In this document: positions 6,590 to 11,512 of the stretch, one piece after another
Layout of the letters: the number at the start of each line of letters is the position of its first letter
Position numbering within the stretch: the stretch's first letter is position 1
DNA from: Halococcaceae archaeon
GTDB lineage: Archaea > Halobacteriota > Halobacteria > Halobacteriales > Halalkalicoccaceae
Assembly: GCA_007129135.1 (NCBI GenBank)
Contig: SKWB01000228.1
Coordinates: 1-11,512 of the forward strand
Direction: 5' to 3'
DNA length: 11,512 nucleotides
Program-made: the position numbers and the translations under genes
Notes under the pieces: generated by a model
Databases searched by the model: none
Told to the model about the DNA's origin: nothing
What the model saw: only the letters and a program-made list of their open reading frames with translations

Positions 6590-7996
6590 TCAGAGGGCGA
6601 GCGCGTCGACGACGATGACGAGGAGGAGCGCGCCCAGGTAGGCGTTCGAGGCGTGGAACGCGCGGAACGCCGCTTTCCGCGTCTGTTCTCGGTGCAGTCT
6701 GATCACCGCGTAGAGAAAGAGCGCGCCGAAGGCGACGCTCGTGAGCGCGTACGCCCAGCCGAGCGTGCCGACCGTCGCGAGCACCGCCGCGCCCAGCAGC
6801 GTCGCTCCGAGGTAGAGCACGATGTGTTTTCGGGTCGCTCGCTCGCCGCGAACGACGGGCATCATCGGGAAGCCGCCGCGCTCGTAGTCGGCCTTGTACG
6901 CGAGCGCGAGGTTGTAGAAGTGCGCGGGCGTCCAGCAGAAGATCACCGCGGCGAGCACGAGTGCCGGCAGGCCGATCTCCCCCGTCACTGCAGCCCAGCC
7001 GATCAGCGCGGGCAGCGCCCCCGCAGCCCCGCCCAGCACCGTGTTCTGGACCGTGTTCGGCTTCAGGACGAGCGTGTAGATCACGCTGTAGAAGAGGATG
7101 GCGGTGAGCCCCAGGAGCGCCGCGAGCGCGTTGACGAAGACGAAGAAGACCGACAGCGAGGCGGCCCCGAGGAGCACGCCGAAGGCGAGGGCGTTGCGAA
7201 CGGGGACGATGTCGGTCGCGAGCGGCCGGTCCGACGTGCGGGCCATCTTCCGGTCCACGTCGCGTTCGAGGACGTGGTTGAACGTCCCCGCCGAGCCGAT
7301 CGCGAGCACGCCACCGAGCAGCGTGGCGATCACGATATCCACCGTGAGCGCGGGACCGGCGGCGAGCGCCATCGCGGCGGCGGCGACCAGACAGAGCAGC
7401 CACATCAGCCGGGGTTTCGTCAGGCTGTAGTACGCCCCGAGCGTGGCTCTCAGCCCCGTCGGGACGGGTTTCGGCCCCCGTTCACTGTCGTCCGTCTCGG
7501 GTTCGCCCTCGTCGTCCGGGTCGCTCGCCTCGCGTTCTCGGGTCGGGAAGCGGGCCTCGAGCGACCAGGCGAGCGCGAGCAGCAGGCCGCCGAAGATCCC
7601 CATCGCGAGCAGCAGGTGGACCGCCGAGACGTACTCGGGCGTGCCCATCGTCGCCGTCACCGCGCCGACTCCCACCTGGACGGGGTAGAGGAGCGCGGCG
7701 ACCGCGAGCGCGGCCCTGACCCGAGGGGACGTCTCGGTCCGGAAGCCGAGCGCGGCGACCGCGAGCACGCCGAAGCCGACCAGCGCTGCGAGCGCGCGGT
7801 GGACCCAGGCGATCGTCGTGCCGCCGCCGTCGAGGACGCTGCCCTCGCAGGCGGGCCAGGTGGCACAGCTCGCGGCGGCGTCGGTGAGCGAGGTGGTCGC
7901 CCCGACGATCACCAGCAGGTAGACGCCGATGGCGGTCGCCGCGAGGAGGGGGAGGAAGCCGGGCGACCGGTCACCGACGGAGGCGCTTGATCTCAC
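6590..7996 (-). CDS. ctaB: CtaA-CtaB fusion: heme A synthase-like domain plus heme O synthase
   Basis: A 468-residue two-domain membrane protein. Residues 15-148 form a four-helix half-CtaA/Cox15 domain with the Cys pair Cys44/Cys50 (CATWPAC) and putative heme-ligand histidines His66 (WVHRA) and His127 (AVHLLL). An acidic linker (150-180) leads to a UbiA-type prenyltransferase (185-468). This has NHVLERDVDRKMARTSDRPL (240-259), the Asp-rich prenyl-diphosphate/Mg site of CtaB, then LKPNTVQNTVLGG (311-323) and WTPAHFYNLALAYK (355-368), also CtaB signatures. CtaB prenylates heme B to heme O; CtaA oxidises it to heme A for the oxidase. Archaea often use a geranylgeranyl-type donor rather than farnesyl, which cannot be judged here. 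Translation starts at a GTG (7996). The gene is divergent from coxB, and haloarchaeal heme O synthases of this length are known. Confidence 0.93.
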   Translation of the reverse strand: MRSSASVGDRSPGFLPLLAATAIGVYLLVIVGATTSLTDAAASCATWPACEGSVLDGGGTTIAWVHRALAALVGFGVLAVAALGFRTETSPRVRAALAVAALLYPVQVGVGAVTATMGTPEYVSAVHLLLAMGIFGGLLLALAWSLEARFPTREREASDPDDEGEPETDDSERGPKPVPTGLRATLGAYYSLTKPRLMWLLCLVAAAAMALAAGPALTVDIVIATLLGGVLAIGSAGTFNHVLERDVDRKMARTSDRPLATDIVPVRNALAFGVLLGAASLSVFFVFVNALAALLGLTAILFYSVIYTLVLKPNTVQNTVLGGAAGALPALIGWAAVTGEIGLPALVLAAVIFCWTPAHFYNLALAYKADYERGGFPMMPVVRGERATRKHIVLYLGATLLGAAVLATVGTLGWAYALTSVAFGALFLYAVIRLHREQTRKAAFRAFHASNAYLGALLLVIVVDALAL

Positions 7997-8072
7997 GATT
8001 CGTTCTCACGAGGGGTTGTAACCGCCCGTACTTAGCATCCCCGGTGTCCCCGACTGCGGGCGAAAAGGCAGC

Positions 8073-8080
8073 TATTTATT
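8073..8080 (+). promoter_or_regulatory. TATA box of coxB
   Basis: TATTTATT stands out in GC-rich DNA and is centred 29-30 bp before the ATG at 8106. The A-rich CGAAAAGG just upstream (8061-8068) could serve as the BRE. Transcription should begin about 3 nt before the ATG, giving an essentially leaderless mRNA, and there is no ribosome site. The other direction (heme synthase) has only a weak CTAAGTA-like box near 8030-8036. Confidence 0.72.
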
Positions 8081-8105
8081 CCCCGTCTCCTAACCCTCGC
8101 TCATC

Positions 8106-8903
8106 ATGGAACGTAAGCGGCTCGCCCTGGTGGCGGCGGGGTTCACCGCGTTCGCCCTCCTCGTCGCCCAGCCCGTCGCGGCCTACAACTCGATCAACGA
8201 CCAGTTGATCGGCGACCTCAACCTCGCGCTGCTCTACGCCGCGATCCCGATCACGCTGCTGGTCGAAGGGATCCTCATCTACACGGTGCTCAAGTACCGC
8301 AACAACGACGACCCCCAGCCGACCCGGGAGAACCGCCGGCTGGAGATCACCTGGACGATCACGACCGCGATCGTCCTGCTGTTCGTCGGACTCGCCTCCT
8401 ACCAGGTGATGGCCGACCCGTTCATCACCCAGCCGCCGGGCGAGGAGGGCCCCGACGAGGGTGACGAGGACGCGATCGTGATCGAGGTCGAGGCCTACAA
8501 CTACGGCTGGGACTTCCACTACGAGGACGAGGACGTCTCCTCGACCGGTGAGGCGGTGATCCCGGCCGATCAGGAGGTCTACTTCGACGTGACGACGAGT
8601 GAAGGATCGTGGCTACACGGCTTCCACGTCCCCGACCTCGGGCTGAAACAGGACGCGGTGCCCGGTGAGTCGAACATGATCGCAACCGAGGTGTTCGAGG
8701 AAGGCGAGTACCAGGGCTACTGCTCGAAGTACTGCGGGACCGGTCACTCCCAGATGAACTTCATCATCGAGGTCGTCGATGAGGACAGCTACGACGAGTG
8801 GCTCGAGGAGCAGGCAGAGGGTGAAGACGACGAGGAAGAGAACGGTGACGAGGACGACGAGGAGAACGGCGACGAGGCTGACGACGAAGAGACCGAGGAG
8901 TAG
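8106..8903 (+). CDS. coxB: Cytochrome c oxidase subunit II (CuA subunit)
   Basis: A 265-residue oxidase subunit. It has a hydrophobic N-terminus that looks like a signal peptide (cleavage near AAYNS, 25-29), two transmembrane helices (about 40-62 and 82-102) and an extracellular cupredoxin domain (122-228). The binuclear copper CuA ligands are present: His171 in WLHGFHVP, and Cys206, Cys210, His214 and Met217 in CSKYCGTGHSQM. KQDAVPG (181-187) is also conserved. The subunit takes electrons from a soluble donor (halocyanin is likely in haloarchaea) and passes them to the heme centres of subunit I. Lys208 replaces the Glu found in mitochondrial-type enzymes. Residues 237-265 are an almost purely Asp/Glu/Gly/Asn tail. 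Subunit I is not in the window; subunit III lies about 2.5 kb to the right on the other strand. Confidence 0.96.
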   Translation: MERKRLALVAAGFTAFALLVAQPVAAYNSINDQLIGDLNLALLYAAIPITLLVEGILIYTVLKYRNNDDPQPTRENRRLEITWTITTAIVLLFVGLASYQVMADPFITQPPGEEGPDEGDEDAIVIEVEAYNYGWDFHYEDEDVSSTGEAVIPADQEVYFDVTTSEGSWLHGFHVPDLGLKQDAVPGESNMIATEVFEEGEYQGYCSKYCGTGHSQMNFIIEVVDEDSYDEWLEEQAEGEDDEEENGDEDDEENGDEADDEETEE

Positions 8904-8911
8904 TCGGCCCC

Positions 8912-8918
8912 CTTTATC
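8912..8918 (+). promoter_or_regulatory. TATA box of the amphi-Trp gene
   Basis: CTTTATC is centred about 28 bp before the ATG at 8943, just past the coxB stop. The spacing implies a leaderless transcript separate from coxB, and no ribosome site precedes the ATG. Confidence 0.6.
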
Positions 8919-8942
8919 ACCGTCGCGGTCGTAGCTCGTCTC

Positions 8943-9221
8943 ATGCCCGAAGAGGTGCTGTTCAAGACCGAGCAGTCGATGGACAGAGCGGAGATCGCCG
9001 AGTACCTGCGAGCGGTCGCCGAGAAACTCGACGGCGACGGGACGCTCTCGCTCAGCGCCGGAAGCGAGTCGGTCGAGATGGAGGTCCCCGAGCGACCGGA
9101 GTTCGAGATCAAAGCCGAGCGTGAGACCAACGGCTCGACCGAACTGAGCGTCGAGTTCGAACTGGAGTGGAAGGAGGGCCAGGAGGGGAGGGGTTCGGGC
9201 GGCGACCTCACGATCGAGTAG
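8943..9221 (+). CDS. Amphi-Trp domain-containing protein
   Basis: A 92-residue soluble acidic protein matching the haloarchaeal amphi-Trp domain family by pattern: EEVLFKTEQSMDRAEIAEYL (3-22, a strand then a helix), AEKLDGDGTLSLSAG (26-40), MEVPERPEFEIKAERE (46-61) and the ELSVEFELEW end (67-76) with the conserved Trp76. The final 16 residues are a flexible Gly/Glu-rich tail. Its function is unknown. The name refers to an alternating hydrophobic strand ending in Trp, and many haloarchaeal genomes encode several copies. It has its own TATA-like box. The HAD hydrolase gene starts 44 nt downstream with no obvious promoter, so the two may share an mRNA. Confidence 0.88.
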   Translation: MPEEVLFKTEQSMDRAEIAEYLRAVAEKLDGDGTLSLSAGSESVEMEVPERPEFEIKAERETNGSTELSVEFELEWKEGQEGRGSGGDLTIE

Positions 9222-9265
9222 CGCGCTGGAAAAGACGCAAGGGCGCAGGCGGCGACCCTACTGAC

Positions 9266-9907
9266 GTGAAGGGAATCTGTTTCGACATGGACGGCGTCCT
9301 CGTCCAGAGCGAGGAGTTCTGGGTCGAGCGCCAGCGCGAGCACATCCTCCCCACCGCCGCGCCGGACGACGAGATCCCGATGTCGGCGATCACGGGGCGC
9401 AACTACGCGGAGCTCTACCCCGAGCTAGCGGAGAAATACGACCTCGCGGTGACGCGCGAGGAGTTCGAGGCGCTCTTCGAGGCCGCCGGCGAGGAGATCT
9501 ACGCCGAGCACGCGACGCTGCTGCCCGGCGCGCACGACCTGCTCTCCGCGCTCCGCGAACGGGGCGTCTCGCTCGCGCTCACGACCTCCTCCCCGCTCGA
9601 GTGGATCGACCTCGTCGACGACCGGTTCGATCTCCGTGCCTACTTCGACGCGGTGGTGAGCGCCGAGACCCTCGCCGGTCCGGGAAAGCCCGCACCGGAC
9701 ATCTACGAGCGAGGGGTGGCCGAACTCGGGCTCTCGCCCGACGTCTGTGTCGCGGTCGAGGACTCGACGGCTGGTGCGCGGGCGGCCTCGCGGGCCGGGC
9801 TCTACACCATCGGCTTCCGCGGCGACGGGGCCGACACGGACCTCGCCGTCGCGGACGAGGTGGTCGAGGGCAGCGCGGGACTCCGCCGCGCGCTGCTCTC
9901 GAGGTAG
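9266..9907 (+). CDS. HAD-superfamily hydrolase (subfamily IA phosphatase/phosphomutase type)
   Basis: A 213-residue cytoplasmic HAD enzyme with all four motifs: I, FDMDGV with nucleophile Asp7 and acid/base Asp9; II, LTTSSP (Thr107/Ser108); III, GKPAPDIY (Lys141); IV, VEDSTAG (Glu165/Asp166). A helical cap (about residues 15-85) between motif I and the core places it in subfamily IA with phosphoglycolate phosphatase and beta-phosphoglucomutase-like proteins. It should dephosphorylate a small phosphate ester; the substrate is unknown. Translation starts at GTG 9266. The reading frame is open further upstream to 9167, but that stretch overlaps the amphi-Trp gene and is not protein-like, and the next ATG (9287) would lose the nucleophile. 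No promoter box is evident, so read-through from the amphi-Trp gene is plausible. Confidence 0.9.
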   Translation: MKGICFDMDGVLVQSEEFWVERQREHILPTAAPDDEIPMSAITGRNYAELYPELAEKYDLAVTREEFEALFEAAGEEIYAEHATLLPGAHDLLSALRERGVSLALTTSSPLEWIDLVDDRFDLRAYFDAVVSAETLAGPGKPAPDIYERGVAELGLSPDVCVAVEDSTAGARAASRAGLYTIGFRGDGADTDLAVADEVVEGSAGLRRALLSR

Positions 9908-9951
9908 TCCTGGCGGGATCGTGCTGTCGGGTTCCGGGGACGTCCGAATAG

Positions 9952-9959
9952 CTATAGTA
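9952..9959 (+). promoter_or_regulatory. TATA box of the regulator gene
   Basis: CTATAGTA is centred about 25 bp before the ATG at 9980, and A/T-rich CGAATAG lies next to it. This indicates a leaderless or near-leaderless transcript starting close to the palindrome at 9969-9978. Confidence 0.55.
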
Positions 9960-9968
9960 GGGGTCGGC

Positions 9969-9978
9969 GTACATGTAC
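9969..9978. promoter_or_regulatory. 10-bp palindrome between the TATA box and start codon of the regulator
   Basis: GTACATGTAC is a perfect inverted repeat ending 1 nt before the ATG at 9980. A dimeric winged-helix protein bound here would block the transcription start, so autoregulation by the gene it precedes is a natural guess. The half-site is only 5 bp and there is no experimental support. Confidence 0.35.
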
Positions 9979-9979
9979 C

Positions 9980-10786
9980 ATGTTATCACACGCCAGAGAC
10001 TCGTCGCTCCAGGACGTCGAGTTCCTCGCGCGGTCGCCGTACCGGGTGGACGCGCTCGCCGCGCTCTCGGAGGGGCCGCGAAGCCGGGCCGAACTCAGGG
10101 AGCTGACCGACGCCTCAGCCTCGACGGTCGGACGGCTCCTCTGCGAGTTCGAGAAGCGACGCTGGATACGCAGGAACGGTCACCGGTACGAGGCGACACA
10201 GCTCGGGCGGTTCGTCGCAGGGGGGATGGCCGAGCTGATCGATCGGATCGAGACCGAGCGCGCGCTCCGGGACGTCTGGGGGCTGCTCGGGGCCCGGCGA
10301 GACGGCCTGCGGATCGAGATGGTCTCCGACGCGGAGGTGACCGTCGCCGTCGCGGAGGATCCGTACGCGCCGGTCAACCGGTTCGTCTCGCTGCTCGGCG
10401 GGACCGACCGGTTCCGATTCGTCGGGTTCGACCTCGCGCTCGTCGAGCCGTGCCGGGACGAACTCAGGGGCCTGATCCTCGCGGGTATGGATGCCGAGAT
10501 CATCGACCCGCCGAACGCGGCTCGATACGTCGCCTCCACCTACCGGGAGCACTGTGCGGAGCCGCTCGAGAGCGGGAACCTCACGATCCGGGTTCACGAC
10601 GACCTCCCGACGTACGGTCTCGCGCTCTTCGACGACCGTGTCGGGATCAGCGGATACGACCCGGAGAGCGGGAGCGTGCGGGTCATGATCGACACCGATA
10701 GCGTCCAGGTCCGCAGGTGGGCGGAGACGACCTACGCCGACTACAGGGCACAGGCACGGCCGTTCGCGCTCCCTGCGGACCCCTGA
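9980..10786 (+). CDS. Winged-helix transcriptional regulator, HTH/FilR1-type
   Basis: A 268-residue cytoplasmic DNA-binding protein. Residues 12-80 form an ArsR/MarR-like winged helix: LARSPYRVDALAALSEGPRS, a recognition-helix region with DASASTVGRLLCEFEKRRWI (44-63), and a wing with RRNGHRYEATQLGRFVA (64-80). Residues about 115-255 resemble the FilR1 middle domain (COG4742-type regulators), a sensor-like domain of haloarchaeal and methanogen regulators. It contains MIDTDSVQVRRWAETTYADYR near the end, typical of family C-termini. The ligand is unknown. The gene has its own TATA-like box and an adjacent palindrome. Only 8 bp separate its stop from a haloperoxidase remnant, so it may once have controlled that gene. 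Length and domains look intact. The ATG at 9980 is preferred over one at 9973 in another frame. Confidence 0.82.
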   Translation: MLSHARDSSLQDVEFLARSPYRVDALAALSEGPRSRAELRELTDASASTVGRLLCEFEKRRWIRRNGHRYEATQLGRFVAGGMAELIDRIETERALRDVWGLLGARRDGLRIEMVSDAEVTVAVAEDPYAPVNRFVSLLGGTDRFRFVGFDLALVEPCRDELRGLILAGMDAEIIDPPNAARYVASTYREHCAEPLESGNLTIRVHDDLPTYGLALFDDRVGISGYDPESGSVRVMIDTDSVQVRRWAETTYADYRAQARPFALPADP

Positions 10787-10794
10787 CGGCGATT

Positions 10795-11287
10795 CGAGGC
10801 AACGCGGTGATCTCGACGTGGGAGTGCAAGGCCCACTACGGTTTCTGGCGACCGATCACCGCGATCCGGAACGCCGACGCCGACGGCAACGACGACACGT
10901 TCGCGGACGAGGAGTGGACGCCGCTGGCGGTCGGTGGCTCACCCGAGTACTCCTCCGGGCTGGCCGCGTTCGGTGGCGCCGGGAGGGCGGTCCTCGCCGA
11001 GTACTTCGGCGACGAGACCCCGTTCGACCTCACGCGCCGGGAACGGTCCCGAGGACCTCTCGCCGACGACGCGGTCGTTCGACTCGTTCACGGACGCGCT
11101 GGAGGTGTCGGTGGACTCGCGGGTCTAATTCGGGAACCACTTCCGGTTCACCTTGGAGGACTCCCGGGAGGCCGGCGAGGAGACCGGCGAGCACGTCTTC
11201 GAGACGCGGCTCCGACCCGTCTATCCGGACCGCCCGGGACGCGGCCGAGGCCGGCGCGGTGACTCCGAGGACGTCCCGGCGGAGTAG
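10795..11287 (+). pseudogene. Remnant of a vanadium-dependent haloperoxidase / PAP2-family gene (C-terminal third, broken)
   Basis: Three blocks read as the C-terminal domain of a vanadium haloperoxidase-like phosphatase. Frame 1 (10801 to ~11033) gives CKAHYGFWRPITAIRNADAD, with the oxyanion-site KxxxxxxRP, and later PLAVGGSPEY and LAEYFGDETPFDLT. A 1-nt insertion or 2-nt deletion around 11034-11045 shifts to frame 2 (NGPEDLSP and RSFDSFTDALEVSVDSRV), which meets a TAA at 11126-11128. The same frame resumes as FGNHFRF and EAGEETGEHVFETRL to a TAG at 11285. The last block completes SRxxxGxH. The catalytic PSGH is SSGL at 10951-10962, losing the active-site His. The N-terminal two-thirds expected for a ~400-500-residue family is absent. 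Four lesions (5' loss, frameshift, stop, lost His) make a working enzyme very unlikely. Sequencing error could explain one of them but not all. Confidence 0.82.
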
Positions 11288-11374
11288 ACGCGGTCACCGG
11301 GGCGGCTCCGTACCGTCGGCGGTTCCGCTCGCGTCCGTGTACCGAGTTCGCCGAGTGCGGTACGAGATCCCGGC

Positions 11375-11512
11375 TCAGACCACCGCGCCGGCGTAGAGCA
11401 CGACGACGAGGAAGACCCAGACGACGTCGACGAAGTGCCAGTACATCGAGACCGTGCTCACGGAGGTGTGGCGTTCGGCGTCGTACTGGCCGGCGAGCGC
11501 GCGGAAGAGCAA
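11375..11512 (-). CDS. coxC: Cytochrome c oxidase subunit III, C-terminal end (5' part outside window)
   Basis: Only the last 45 residues are inside the window, reading in from the right edge. They contain the diagnostic SMYWHFVDVVWVFL segment (residues 22-35 of the visible part), which starts the final transmembrane helix of CoxC and includes the conserved YWHFVD. AERHTSVSTV just before it matches the preceding periplasmic loop. The protein ends in AGAVV followed by TGA. Subunit III is a seven-helix membrane protein that stabilises subunit I of heme-copper oxidases. CoxC converges on the haloperoxidase remnant, with 87 bp between stops in which I see no clear terminator. It is expected to belong with coxB, and probably coxA beyond the edge. 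Confidence 0.93.
   Translation of the reverse strand: MLFRALAGQYDAERHTSVSTVSMYWHFVDVVWVFLVVVLYAGAVV

Noticed and set aside
6581..7990. 469-residue plus-strand open frame opposite the CtaA-CtaB fusion
   Set aside because: Same artefact: Glu/Arg/Asp-rich with no recognisable fold, while the minus strand encodes clear heme synthase motifs.
8809..8900. GAC/GAG-rich repeats as a possible satellite or CRISPR-like array
   Set aside because: They are in-frame acidic codons of the CoxB tail, with no fixed repeat-spacer structure.
9167..9265. 33-residue N-terminal extension of the HAD hydrolase
   Set aside because: It overlaps the amphi-Trp gene and is Gly/Arg-rich. The core beta-strand with the nucleophile begins right after GTG 9266.
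10717..11262. 181-residue open frame as an intact new gene
   Set aside because: Its first ~22 residues are a shadow of the regulator, the middle is haloperoxidase-like, and the end is out-of-frame sequence after the frameshift. It is a by-product of the pseudogene.
1..11512. Mobile element, prophage, tRNA/rRNA or CRISPR locus
   Set aside because: No transposase, integrase or phage-like protein, no terminal inverted repeats, no cloverleaf-like or rRNA-like stretch and no repeat-spacer array was found by reading both strands.

Overview
This window is almost certainly from a halophilic archaeon (class Halobacteria). The DNA is very GC-rich. The proteins are strongly acidic, most obviously the Asp/Glu tail of CoxB. 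Several genes have an A/T-rich TATA-like box 25-30 bases before the start codon, which suggests leaderless mRNAs. Typical haloarchaeal families are present: an amphi-Trp domain protein, a fused CtaA-CtaB heme synthase and an HTH/FilR1-type regulator. The genus cannot be told from the sequence.

Layout, left to right. (1) 1-373, minus: B12-binding small subunit of methylmalonyl-CoA mutase, cut by the window edge. (2) 564-1667, plus: MOT1-type molybdate/sulfate permease, with a 12-bp palindrome just before its start. (3) 4411-1684, minus: a compact run of a Gfo/Idh/MocA oxidoreductase, an ABC-2 ATPase and its permease. (4) 4501-5478, plus: an aldo/keto reductase divergent from that run. (5) 7996-5483, minus: a CtaA-CtaB fusion for heme A/O synthesis, an unrecognised membrane protein starting 1 nt after it, and a small membrane protein with a His/Asp pattern. 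(6) 8106-8903, plus: cytochrome c oxidase subunit II (CuA), divergent from the heme synthase. (7) 8943-9907, plus: amphi-Trp protein and HAD hydrolase. (8) 9980-10786, plus: winged-helix regulator. It is followed 8 bp later by the decayed C-terminal third of a vanadium-haloperoxidase/PAP2-family gene (10795-11287). (9) 11512-11375, minus: the C-terminus of cytochrome oxidase subunit III, entering from the right.

Regions 5, 6 and 9 form a terminal-oxidase locus: CoxB and CoxC are oxidase subunits and CtaA-CtaB makes the heme O/A they need. Regions 7 and 8 lie between coxB and coxC. No intergenic gap without a gene or pseudogene exceeds 300 bases; the longest is 374-563. No tRNA, rRNA, CRISPR array, insertion sequence or prophage was seen. 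I found no convincing undescribed multi-gene system. The best leads are the broken haloperoxidase beside an intact regulator, the Lys in the CuA loop of CoxB, the unrecognised Cys-pair membrane protein coupled to heme synthase, and two promoter-proximal palindromes.
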